From Anabaena catenula FACHB-362 (GTDB lineage Bacteria; Cyanobacteriota; Cyanobacteriia; Cyanobacteriales; Nostocaceae): a stretch of DNA of 64,000 bases. A model generated the notes under the pieces. The model was not told the DNA's origin. It saw only the letters and a program-made list of their open reading frames with translations, and searched no databases. Shown here in pieces: positions 56,386-64,000 of this stretch (the stretch's first letter is position 1; each line of letters begins with the position of its first letter). Both the position numbers and the translations under genes were made by a program. Location of the stretch: positions 62,001 through 126,000 of the forward strand of contig NZ_JACJTQ010000005.1 of NCBI RefSeq assembly GCF_014698735.1, read 5' to 3'.

Positions 56386-56681
56386 TATTTTTAGTTTTGG
56401 TATTAGTGTCTAAATCGTCATTCTTATTTCTCCTATAAACCTCGGTTAGTTTCGCCGGGGTTTTTTATTGCTTAATTTTCTTTCATCCAATCCGCTGGTT
56501 TCTCGAAGAGTATTTTTGAATGTAGCGATCTGCTGAAAGCAGCAGCGCTTCGCTATCGCACTCCCCACATCCTTAAGCAGCGATGCCTGCGGCGAGCGTA
56601 GCTATCGCACAAAGAAGTTGTATAAGGTTTAAAAACTTGATATAATGTTAATCAAAACTGTTGAATTTTTGTAGAAAAACT
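56386..56681. other. Gap upstream of the first PIN TA pair
   Basis: After the terminator there is a block of HIP1-like and GCTATCGCAC-type repeats (about 56525-56610: AGCAGCGCTTCGCTATCGCA; GGCGAGCGTAGCTATCGCAC), then a TATAAT-like box near 56641, upstream of the antitoxin gene. No gene is seen. Confidence 0.4.
56436..56467 (+). terminator. Intrinsic terminator of the ssl1498-family gene
   Basis: AAACCTCGG and CCGGGGTTT form a stem with one mismatch and a 9-base loop (TTAGTTTCG), followed directly by a run of T. It lies 50 bp after the stop codon. Confidence 0.75.
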
Positions 56682-56930
56682 ATGTCTCAAGCAATTGATA
56701 AACCTATAATTCAAGAAAATATACTGTTAGAGCAATTTAGAAATCTAACTATTGAACAACAACAAACTATATTAGATTTCGTGGAATTTATGAACAGTAA
56801 AAAGCCAAAATCACAAGACAATCAAGAAGTTTCAGCTTATGATTTAGCTAAAGAATGGGCTGGTTCTGTAGAAAGTGGGATTGGTGATTTATCTACCAAT
56901 AAAAAGTATCTTCAAGAATTTGGTAAATAA
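56682..56930 (+). CDS. Probable antitoxin of a PIN-type TA pair
   Basis: 82 residues from the ATG at 56682; an upstream TTG would add seven. LLEQFRNLTIEQQQTILDFV and EFMNSKKPK form the helical N-terminal half seen in DUF2281-type or similar antitoxins of cyanobacteria. The C terminus (AKEWAGSVESGIGDLSTNKK) is the likely toxin-binding tail. The stop overlaps the PIN gene start (TAATG). Its family assignment is less firm than that of its partner. Confidence 0.75.
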   Translation: MSQAIDKPIIQENILLEQFRNLTIEQQQTILDFVEFMNSKKPKSQDNQEVSAYDLAKEWAGSVESGIGDLSTNKKYLQEFGK

Positions 56931-57346
56931 TGAAATCAGAAATTATTATAGATACTTCGCCTTTAGTTGCTTTTATTGATAAAAGTGATAATTTTCATGA
57001 ATGGACAGTAGAAACATGGAAAAATTTACGTCCTCCTTTATTTACTTGTGAAGCGGTTATTGCGGAATCTTGTTTTTTATTACAAAATGTTCATGGAGGA
57101 GAAAGTGCTATTTTATCTTTATTGGAAGCAGAAGTAATTAAAATACCTTTTGATTTAAGTGAAGAAGTAACAATAATTAAGCAATTAATGAAACAATATC
57201 AATCTGTTCCCATGTCTTTAGCTGATGCTTGTTTAGTAAGAATGAGTGAATTAATTAGAGGAAGTAGTATTTTCACTTTAGATAGTGATTTTAGGATTTA
57301 TCGTCAATATAAAAATCAGGTTATTCCTGTTATTAGGCCTGAATAA
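56930..57346 (+). CDS. PIN domain toxin (VapC-like)
   Basis: 138 residues. First acidic residue in EIIIDTSPLVAFIDKSDNFH near residue 6, Glu in CEAVIAESCFLLQN near 48, and the third cluster in MSLADACLVRMSE near 96-108 with a final TLDSDFRIYR near 119-128. The set of four acidic positions of PIN ribonucleases is present, so the toxin is probably active. It overlaps the antitoxin stop by 1 base. Confidence 0.88.
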   Translation: MKSEIIIDTSPLVAFIDKSDNFHEWTVETWKNLRPPLFTCEAVIAESCFLLQNVHGGESAILSLLEAEVIKIPFDLSEEVTIIKQLMKQYQSVPMSLADACLVRMSELIRGSSIFTLDSDFRIYRQYKNQVIPVIRPE

Positions 57347-57413
57347 TATCATTAATTACACCACAATCTCCCCTACATCCCCAAACGAGATCGCACCCCA
57401 AACATCCCCCAAA

Positions 57414-57515
57414 CAGCGAACTGACAAGTCAGCGCTTGCGCTATCGCACTCTCCATATCCTCAACAGCGAACTGACAAGTCAGCGCTTGCGCTATCGCAC
57501 TCTCCATATCCTCAA
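57414..57515. repeat. Tandem 51-bp repeat rich in HIP1-like palindromes
   Basis: Two perfect 51-bp units (57414-57464, 57465-57515) beginning CAGCGAACTGACAAGTCAGC and ending CTCTCCATATCCTCAA. A third, partial copy lies at about 58314-58350 beyond the next TA pair. Each contains the inner palindromes CTGACAAGTCAG and AGCGCTTGCGCT. Confidence 0.85.
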
Positions 57516-57573
57516 CAAGTGATCGCTTATCTATAGTGTATAGTTAAAGTAATAACATCAGCTAAATTGGCTC

Positions 57574-57822
57574 ATGGTAAAAATTATGTTGCAAGCAATT
57601 GAAGGAATTTACAAAGATGGTAAAGTAGAACTTAAAGAATTACCATCTGATATTTCAGAAAGTCTGGTTATTGTCACTTTTTTAAAATCGGAAAAAAATC
57701 AGCAGAAAAATCAAATGATGAAGTTTGGTATGTTTTCTGGTAACAACCAGTCAACAGAAGCGGATTTTGAAATTGCTGAATTTCATGGGGATAGTGAGGA
57801 CAGCTTAGATTGGTCGTCATAA
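57574..57822 (+). CDS. Antitoxin of the second PIN TA pair (DUF104/AF2212-like)
   Basis: 82 residues, or 78 from the second Met at 57586. It begins LQAIEGIYKDGKVELKELPS, the compact beta-barrel pattern of AF2212/DUF104-like antitoxins (x-A-x-Y-x-x-G-x-x-x-L). An acidic C-terminal tail (TEADFEIAEFHGDSEDSLDW) probably wraps the toxin. It lies 3 bp before the PIN gene. Confidence 0.8.
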   Translation: MVKIMLQAIEGIYKDGKVELKELPSDISESLVIVTFLKSEKNQQKNQMMKFGMFSGNNQSTEADFEIAEFHGDSEDSLDWSS

Positions 57823-57825
57823 ATT

Positions 57826-58224
57826 ATGAAATATGTCTTAGATACTCATGCTTTAATCTGGTTTCTGGAAGGTAATTTAAAGTTAGGTGCAAATGCTAAA
57901 GCTATCCTTTGTGATCCTGATTCAGAGTTAGTTATTCCTGCAACTACTTTAGCTGAGGCTGTTTGGATTGTAGAAAGAGGTAGAACATCTATTTCTGCTC
58001 CTAAAGATGTAATTTTAGCAGTAGAAGCTGATCCTCGTGTGGTAATTTATCCACTTGATCAAGATGTTATTGAAATGACTATGAGCTTATCTGCTATTAA
58101 TGAAATGCACGATAGACAAATTGCAGCAACTGCGTTAGTTTTAGTAAGTAAAGGTGAAATTGTACGGTTATTGACGTGCGATCAAAATATAACTGCTTCG
58201 GCTTTGGTTGCTATTGTTTGGTAG
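57826..58224 (+). CDS. PIN domain toxin of the second TA pair
   Basis: 132 residues. MKYVLDTHALIWFLEG (first Asp, near 6), PATTLAEAVWIVERG (Glu, near 46), EMHDRQIAATALVLVSKG (Asp, near 90) and LLTCDQNITAS near 117-124: the DTHALIWF type of PIN ribonuclease (VapC/type II). All expected acidic residues are visible. The 3-bp gap to the antitoxin supports a coupled TA operon. Confidence 0.9.
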   Translation: MKYVLDTHALIWFLEGNLKLGANAKAILCDPDSELVIPATTLAEAVWIVERGRTSISAPKDVILAVEADPRVVIYPLDQDVIEMTMSLSAINEMHDRQIAATALVLVSKGEIVRLLTCDQNITASALVAIVW

Positions 58225-58435
58225 TTTGTAAATGAAGTCTATTTTAGCGATCGCATCCCCACCCACATCCTCAAACAGCGATCGCATTCCCAACATCCCC
58301 AAACAGCGAACTGACAAGTCAGCGCTTGCGCTATCGCACTTCCCCACATCCATAAACGCGATCGCTCTCCCACATCTCCAAACAGCGATTGCTCTCCCAA
58401 CTTATTCCTAAACGGCGATCGCACTATGCCACGAT
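58225..58435. repeat. HIP1-rich repeat block after the second PIN gene
   Basis: About 200 bp with at least five GCGATCGC or GCGATNGC octamers spaced by CCCCACATCC / CCCAACATCC phrases, plus the partial 51-bp repeat copy. The block ends at the stop of the convergent DUF3223/HNH-like gene. Confidence 0.7.
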
Positions 58436-59137
58436 TTACGCGGTTTGGAGTATTATCGACCAGTCGACTCGTTCCGTCGAAAGCTGAGAGTGTCCTGTAC
58501 GAGAAACCAGTCGCAGTTCCGCATTTTCGTTGTGGTACCCCACCCAGTCGTCATTAAGTTGCCGATCTTCAAAAATGGGAACAGTACCATTTCGTGAGCC
58601 GACAGCAACCATTAGCGGATTGATACTCGATTTTAGTGTAAAGTCAAAGAGTAGGCGATCAAATGTAAGTGGTGCCACATGATCAACATCCGAAGTCTCT
58701 CGCGTGATATTTATTCCAAGGATCGGGCAAGTCGAGTTGGTAGCAAGACATTTGTCGCGAAATGAACGTATTTCTGTAGTAACTGCTGTGCGCGCCGCAT
58801 TGCGATAATCGGTCAAACCTTGCGGTAGTAGGTCTTTTTTTCGTGTCGTTGGGATCAGCTTGATTGCGTGCGGAAAGCTAATGTCAATCATAGAACCATC
58901 GGTTCGTTGCAGTGCAAAACAACGTGTACCATACTCTGTTGTTTGCGTTGCCACCGATTGAATGCCACATGAGGATTTCGTGTCCCATTCGTCGTGAAAT
59001 CTAAACAGGGCGAATAGAAACGGTAGATGTATATCCGCAACGCAAGCACCGTTTGGCGTTGACTCAAGGATCTCACGGCAACGTTTCGTCAAAAGCTCCT
59101 TGGTTCTGAATTCTTCGTTTGCAATCAGATACGGCAT
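58436..59137 (-). CDS. DUF3223-like protein with HNH-type nuclease motif
   Basis: 233 residues. The N-terminal part (FRTKELLTKRCREILEST; LFALFRFHDEWDTKSSCGIQ; RCFALQRTDGSMIDISFPHA) matches the DUF3223 pattern. The C-terminal half has TCPILGINITRETSDVDHVA followed by PLTFDRLLFDF, an HNH-like arrangement (C...DVDH...F) seen in phage and restriction nucleases. The DNA here is clearly richer in G+C, with more CG dinucleotides and different codon use than its neighbours, which points to recent transfer. A TATAAT box lies at the 5' side (minus strand, about 59150-59160). Confidence 0.7.
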   Translation of the reverse strand: MPYLIANEEFRTKELLTKRCREILESTPNGACVADIHLPFLFALFRFHDEWDTKSSCGIQSVATQTTEYGTRCFALQRTDGSMIDISFPHAIKLIPTTRKKDLLPQGLTDYRNAARTAVTTEIRSFRDKCLATNSTCPILGINITRETSDVDHVAPLTFDRLLFDFTLKSSINPLMVAVGSRNGTVPIFEDRQLNDDWVGYHNENAELRLVSRTGHSQLSTERVDWSIILQTA

Positions 59138-59573
59138 AGTGGCATAGCATAGTTATTATACATGAATTTTCTATATAATTTTTTATATACAACCATATAG
59201 TAAGCATTACAGGCAAATCTTGTCAAGTTATGCAGAAATTTCTTGATAATATCTCTATCAGCATCAGCGCATTATACAGAAAAATTGAGTAATCGCGTGA
59301 TCGCCCAACTCAACACTAAGATATCACAATACTGTCAGCACTAACGTTTTGTTACATAACACCATAGCGATGTCAACAAAATTTAAAATTAGGTGAGAGA
59401 ACCTGTATTATTTGTTAATATTCATCAATAAATATGTTGTTTTCTATATCATTTTGTGTCAGATATTAGGATAAAATCCCCACAGAATCGGAGTTTTCTG
59501 CTAAAAAACTCTTATTGCCGAAAATAATCGAAGTTAAAAACATTTACCTAGTTAAATAAATACCTATATAATT
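59138..59573. other. 436-bp gap upstream of the DUF3223/HNH-like gene
   Basis: A+T-rich, with a run of ATATA near 59150-59200 likely containing that gene's promoter. No gene or repeat family is recognised. Confidence 0.4.
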
Positions 59574-60149
59574 TTACCAAATCATCCCCAAATTCAAAAC
59601 AAAACCATTTAAAACATCTTCCCCCGAAACCGTAGCAGGAGATTCCAAAACCTCAACCTCTTTTCCTGGTCTATAAATCTCCACTTGACGAGATTTACGA
59701 TTAATTAATATACCCAAACGTACACCATTATCTATATATTCCCTCATCTTTTCCTGTGTAGTCTTCAAACTATCACTAGGAGAAAGTAACTCAATGACAA
59801 AATCAGGACAAATAGGAGGAAACTTTTGTTTTTCTTCATCAGTTAAAGCATTCCATCTTTCTAACTTTATCCAAGAAGCATCAGGAGAACGGTCTGCACC
59901 ATTTGGCAATTTAAAACAAGTGGAAGAATCAAAAGCTATCCCACTACCATCAGCATCAGTCCAATTAAATAATTGTTGATTGAGTCTACCATTCCGATTT
60001 CCCGTTTCTCCTCCGGTTGGTGGCATAATAATTAAATCCCCATTTGCAGTTCTTTCAAATCTCAATTCCCGGTTATTTTGACATAGCTGAAAAAACTGAT
60101 CATCAGTCATATCTATCACTGATTTTAAACTCACAGTTAAAGCATTCAT
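59574..60149 (-). CDS. Uma2 family endonuclease-like protein
   Basis: 191 residues from the ATG at 60149; two further Mets lie upstream. Family pattern: SVIDMTDDQFFQLCQNNREL near the start, LIIMPPTGGETGNRNGRLNQ near 43-62, SPDASWIKLERWNAL near 88-102, PPICPDFVIELLSPSD (PD-(D/E)xK-like D...E) near 110-125 and MREYIDNGVRLGILINRKSR. Uma2 genes are greatly expanded in cyanobacteria and have a restriction-endonuclease-like fold of unknown role. Confidence 0.88.
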   Translation of the reverse strand: MNALTVSLKSVIDMTDDQFFQLCQNNRELRFERTANGDLIIMPPTGGETGNRNGRLNQQLFNWTDADGSGIAFDSSTCFKLPNGADRSPDASWIKLERWNALTDEEKQKFPPICPDFVIELLSPSDSLKTTQEKMREYIDNGVRLGILINRKSRQVEIYRPGKEVEVLESPATVSGEDVLNGFVLNLGMIW

Positions 60150-60290
60150 AACCATATCCCACAACTACAATAATTATCACTTTACTCAAATCATAAACTA
60201 ATCTTTCTCTTTCTCCGCGCCTCTGCGCCTCTGCGTGCAAAAAAATCAAAATATCAAAAATAGGCAGGTATAAAACCTGCCCATCTAAAC

Positions 60291-63200
60291 CTATTCTATA
60301 CCCTCAATCCGGTTTTCCACCTCCTGATACAACTCACGTAACCGGTCTAAATTCTCCTCGCTAGTTTCCCAATAACCGCGTCCATTCATTTCCAACAAAG
60401 TAGAAACAATCTTGCGGAAAGAATGAGGATTGAGATTCATCAAACGCTTTTGCATTTCCTCATCTTTGATGAAAGTTTCGTTCGTGTCCTCATAAATCCA
60501 ATTATCCACAGCCCCAGCAGTCGCACTCCAACCAGTAGTATTGACCAACCGTTTAGAAAGTTCGCGCACACCTTCGTAACCGTGAGATAACATCCCCTCA
60601 TACCATTTGGGATTTAATAACTTAGTCCGCGCATCTAAACGCACAGTTTCTGATAAAGTTCTGACCTGTGCATTCGCTGTAGTTGTATCTGCAATGTAAG
60701 AAGATGGTTTTTTCCCATCTGCACGCAGACTTGCCACTAACTTAGTCGGATCTGAGTCAAAATAGTGGGAAACATCTGTTAAACTAATTTCCGAAGAATC
60801 GAGATTTTGGAAAGTTGCATCAGCAGTTTTCAAAGTAGTTTCAAAAATCTCCCGTGACTCATCCATAACCCCAGGATTATCAGAATTGAAAGAGAAAGAT
60901 TTGCGCTTCAAGTACATTTCTTGCAACTCAGCTTCACTATCCCAAGTGCTATTCTCCACTGCAAGGTTAATATTAGAAGAATAAGAACCAGAAGCATTTG
61001 AGAAAACGCGAGTTGCAGCTTGACGCAGATTTATCCCCATTTCCTCAGCTTGTTTCAAAGCGTGCTTGCGAACAAAGTTCATTTCCAAGGGTTCATCAGC
61101 TTCAGCAGCCATTTTCACACCTTGGTCAAGCAGGTTCATTTGGTTAATGAACAAGTCGCGGAATACACCAGAACAGTTGATTACAACGTCAATTCTGGGT
61201 CTTCCTAACTCCTCTAAAGGTATTAATTCCAACTTGTTCACCCGTCCCAAAGCATCGGGAACTGGACGCACTCCCACCATCCACATAATTTGGGCGAGGG
61301 ATTCACCGTAGGTTTTGATGTTATCTGTACCCCAGAGGACACAGGCGATGGTTTCTGGCCAGTTGCCATCATTTTCTGACTTATTCCGTTCTAACAACCT
61401 ATCAACGACGATTTTAGCTGATTGAACTGCGGCGGAAGTGGGGATAGATTGGGGATCTAAGGCGTGTATATTTTTACCTGTGGGTAATACGTCAGGATTA
61501 CGGATAGGATCTCCACCGGGGCCAGGGAGGATGTATTCACCAGCTAAACCTTGGAGAAGTCCACCGAGTTCGTTATCTGCACAAACTTGTTTTAAGCAGA
61601 ATTCCAAATATTCAAACAGGGGTTTCAACGCAGAGGTGTCAACGTTGTTAAAACCTGATTGATACAAAGATTCAACCCAAGGTTCTTTTTTACCCATGTT
61701 GAAGAAGTTCAACTTGGAAACTAGGGAAACTCTACCTTCTGCGTCAATTTGTTCTTGTACTAATGCAGTTACAGCCGCACGGGTAGCTAGGGTGATATCT
61801 TGTAATAGTTGCACATCTGCCAAAATACCGGCATCGTTGTTTTTGTAGATATCTTCAATGTTGCGTCCCAGACTTCTAGCAATAATTCCGGGTAAACCTT
61901 GAATTTCTTCCTCTTGCCGATCTAAACTAGCAATGTTGACCAAAGTTGCGATCGCTTCTTCGGCAGTTGGTGGTTTACCAATTACGTGCAGTCCACAAGG
62001 TAACAACCGCGATTCAATTTCCATCAACCGACGATAGACGTTACCAACGATCTTATCCCGTTCTTCCGGGGACATATCCTTAGAATCGGTTTCGGGGATG
62101 TGAATATCCTTATCTAAGTTGACAATGCGGCATTTATCCATGATGGAATTGACAATGGAAACACCGCGTCCTGTGTCTTTCAAAGTTTGGTAAGAAGCAA
62201 TTAACTCGCTGAGTTCCTTCAAACCTTTGTATAAACCAGCATTTTCCGCAGGTGGTGTCAGGTAAGAAATTGTTTCTGCATAACTGCGACGTTTAGCAAT
62301 TGTGGCTTCACTGGGGTTATTGGCTGCGTAATAATACAGATTCGGAATTGAGCCAATTAGTTGATCTGGATAACAGTCACCAGACATCCCCATTTGCTTA
62401 CCAGGCATGAATTCCAGAGAGCCATGTGTCCCAAAGTGTAACACAGCATCAGCACCCCAAATTTTCTCTAAATAGGTGTAGTAAGCTGCGAAACCGTGGT
62501 GAGGACTAGCAGAACGGGAGAATAACAACCGCATGGGGTCGCCTTCATAACCAAATGTTGGTTGCACTCCTATGAAGACGTTACCGAATTGCTTTCCGTA
62601 GATTAACAGGTTTTGTCCGTCGCTGTTTAAGTTTCCGGGAGGTGGTCCCCAGTTTTCTTCTAAGCGTTGGGAGTATGGTGTCAGTGCTTCATATTCTGGC
62701 ACGGACATTTTGTAAGCAATGTTCAGTTCGGGACTGTTGTATTGTGCTTGTGCGTCGTGGATGACTTGTTCTAGCAACTCTTGGGGAGTTTCGGGAATGT
62801 CCTGCACGTCGTAACCGTTGTTTCTCAGTCCTTTCATGACTTCATGGATAGAACCGAATACGTCTAAGTATGCGGCTGTTCCCACATTGCCTTTATCGGG
62901 AGGGAAACTGAAAACGGTAATGGCAACTTTTTTGGTTAATTTGGGTTTGCTACGCAGGTTTGCCCATTTTAACGCCCGTTGCGCGACGATTTCTACTCGA
63001 TCTTGGAGTGCGATCGCTCTGCCTGTTGTCCCATCTTTACCTGATAATATGATTGGCTCAATCGCCCCGTCAAGTTCAGGTATAGCAATCTGTAGAGCCA
63101 CTTGAATGGGATGTAACCCCAAATCGCTATCTAGCCATTCTTCCGTGGTTTGGAAGACCAAAGGCAACGCCACCATGTAAGGGCGATTTAACCGTTTTAA

Positions 63201-64000
63201 TGCTTCAATAGCTTTAGGATGGTCTTGTCTAGCGGGGCCGCCCACCAATGCGAAACCAGTTAAAGATACTACTGCATCTATTAACTGCATTTTTGTTGTC
63301 GGTTCATAGAAATAAGCTTCTATGGGTTTAGAGAAATCCAAACCACCTGCAAATACAGGCAGAACTCTTGCCCCTAGTGATTCTAATTCCTGGACAATTG
63401 CCACATAATGGGCATCATCGCCAGTAACTAAGTGAGTTCGTTGTAAAACCAAACCTACGCATGGCGCAAGAGGATCTTTGAGGTCTTTGGAAATGTCCTT
63501 CCGGGCAGAATACCAGTTCAGATATTCTCGCACATCCTCGAACATACTCGGCGCTAAGGGATGCCAAATCCCCATATCGGGATAAACAACTGGTGCTTCA
63601 TACTTAGCCGCAGCAAAGTTTTCTTTTTCTACGCCTTTTAATACGTATTTATCAGCCAGCATCAGCAAGAAGTTTTCCAGGTTTTCCGCTGAACCACCTA
63701 GCCAATACTGAAAACTGAGCATGAAGTTTCTCGCGTCTTGTGCTTTTTCCATTGGTAGGAATTTCAGCACTTGGGGGAGAGTCCGCAACAGTTTCAGCAT
63801 TCCATCTTGGAAACCAGCGCCAGATTTTTCTTTGCGCTTCTTCATGAAATTAGCGATAACGCTCTTGGATTGTCCTAATTGCGCCAAAGAGAAACTACCC
63901 ATTTTATTCAGGCGCATAACTTCGGGCATGGAGGGAAAGACAACCGCTACATCTAGATTATCACGATGGGGTTCAACCGCCGCAACTACTTTTTGTGCTA
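60291..64000 (-). CDS. chlH: Magnesium chelatase subunit H, 5' end beyond the window
   Basis: About 1236 residues are visible; the frame is open to the right edge, so roughly 90-100 N-terminal residues are missing. It is the large porphyrin-binding subunit that inserts Mg into protoporphyrin IX with ChlI and ChlD, the first step of chlorophyll synthesis. Visible family features: [100 protein letters not shown] and [20 protein letters not shown]. It is told from CobN by overall similarity to ChlH/BchH. Confidence 0.95.
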   Translation of the reverse strand, partial: AQKVVAAVEPHRDNLDVAVVFPSMPEVMRLNKMGSFSLAQLGQSKSVIANFMKKRKEKSGAGFQDGMLKLLRTLPQVLKFLPMEKAQDARNFMLSFQYWLGGSAENLENFLLMLADKYVLKGVEKENFAAAKYEAPVVYPDMGIWHPLAPSMFEDVREYLNWYSARKDISKDLKDPLAPCVGLVLQRTHLVTGDDAHYVAIVQELESLGARVLPVFAGGLDFSKPIEAYFYEPTTKMQLIDAVVSLTGFALVGGPARQDHPKAIEALKRLNRPYMVALPLVFQTTEEWLDSDLGLHPIQVALQIAIPELDGAIEPIILSGKDGTTGRAIALQDRVEIVAQRALKWANLRSKPKLTKKVAITVFSFPPDKGNVGTAAYLDVFGSIHEVMKGLRNNGYDVQDIPETPQELLEQVIHDAQAQYNSPELNIAYKMSVPEYEALTPYSQRLEENWGPPPGNLNSDGQNLLIYGKQFGNVFIGVQPTFGYEGDPMRLLFSRSASPHHGFAAYYTYLEKIWGADAVLHFGTHGSLEFMPGKQMGMSGDCYPDQLIGSIPNLYYYAANNPSEATIAKRRSYAETISYLTPPAENAGLYKGLKELSELIASYQTLKDTGRGVSIVNSIMDKCRIVNLDKDIHIPETDSKDMSPEERDKIVGNVYRRLMEIESRLLPCGLHVIGKPPTAEEAIATLVNIASLDRQEEEIQGLPGIIARSLGRNIEDIYKNNDAGILADVQLLQDITLATRAAVTALVQEQIDAEGRVSLVSKLNFFNMGKKEPWVESLYQSGFNNVDTSALKPLFEYLEFCLKQVCADNELGGLLQGLAGEYILPGPGGDPIRNPDVLPTGKNIHALDPQSIPTSAAVQSAKIVVDRLLERNKSENDGNWPETIACVLWGTDNIKTYGESLAQIMWMVGVRPVPDALGRVNKLELIPLEELGRPRIDVVINCSGVFRDLFINQMNLLDQGVKMAAEADEPLEMNFVRKHALKQAEEMGINLRQAATRVFSNASGSYSSNINLAVENSTWDSEAELQEMYLKRKSFSFNSDNPGVMDESREIFETTLKTADATFQNLDSSEISLTDVSHYFDSDPTKLVASLRADGKKPSSYIADTTTANAQVRTLSETVRLDARTKLLNPKWYEGMLSHGYEGVRELSKRLVNTTGWSATAGAVDNWIYEDTNETFIKDEEMQKRLMNLNPHSFRKIVSTLLEMNGRGYWETSEENLDRLRELYQEVENRIEGIE

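Noticed and set aside
60291-64000. chlH as a truncated pseudogene
   Set aside because: The frame is open to the window edge; the missing N terminus is due to the boundary.

Overview
The window is chromosomal DNA from a filamentous, probably heterocyst-forming cyanobacterium (order Nostocales). The evidence is oxygenic-phototroph genes (chlH, tocopherol cyclase, a phylloquinone cluster, an ssl1498-family thylakoid protein), an A+T-leaning composition, many HIP1 octamers (GCGATCGC), heptameric short tandem repeats in the gaps, and many small palindromic mobile elements. I could not identify the species.

Layout. 0.5-4.6 kb: minC, minD and minE in one direction, then a four-carbon acid sugar kinase-like gene. 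4.6-7.7 kb: accessory patch with a DUF29 gene split by a 161-bp element, a DUF433/DUF5615 toxin-antitoxin-like pair, a PD-(D/E)XK nuclease-like gene and a decayed second TA module. 7.7-19.3 kb: mostly housekeeping (alpha/beta hydrolase, metG, NYN-domain protein, LptC-like protein, dacB, LOG-family protein, trxA, GuaB3-type IMPDH homologue, YdcF-family protein). 20-23.7 kb: tRNA-Arg(CCT), tocopherol cyclase, a broken GNAT gene and a metallophosphoesterase. 24-32.6 kb: Lhr-like helicase, DUF2791 P-loop ATPase and a membrane-anchored coiled-coil protein with a TerB-C-like end. These three share one strand, a Ser/Thr kinase gene lies between them on the other, and a DUF815 ATPase and a TMEM14 protein follow. 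I read the three-gene set as a candidate defence-type machine.

33.6-36 kb: a phosphotransferase (APH fold) next to a HopA1-family protein, the pair used in class V lanthipeptide maturation, with no convincing precursor nearby. 36-42 kb: a membrane protein, DUF1499 and EVE-domain genes, then a metal-response group (RppA/CopR-like regulator, RppB/CopS-like kinase, FixH-like remnant, double-DUF305 lipoprotein). 42.8-48.2 kb: phylloquinone genes (DHNA-CoA thioesterase, menE, menC, menA, menF). 48.4-50.4 kb: a methyltransferase and a 12-repeat CRISPR array with no cas genes in the window. Its leader, on the right, carries a near-consensus promoter pointing into the array. 50.4-56.4 kb: proA, M48 protease, mazG, DUF2227 protein, tRNA-Val(TAC), ssl1498-family gene. 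56.7-60.2 kb: a second accessory patch with two PIN-domain TA pairs, a DUF3223/HNH-like gene of foreign-looking composition and a Uma2-family gene. 60.3-64 kb: chlH, cut by the right edge.

Small mobile elements are a strong theme. A 161-bp element with 8-bp target duplication disrupts DUF29. Three copies of an AGGGCTTGCTGA-ended element each have their own 4-bp target duplication. Two elements of another family begin exactly at the stop codons of the lptC-like gene and menF. All functions are inferred by reading protein motifs; no database search was run.
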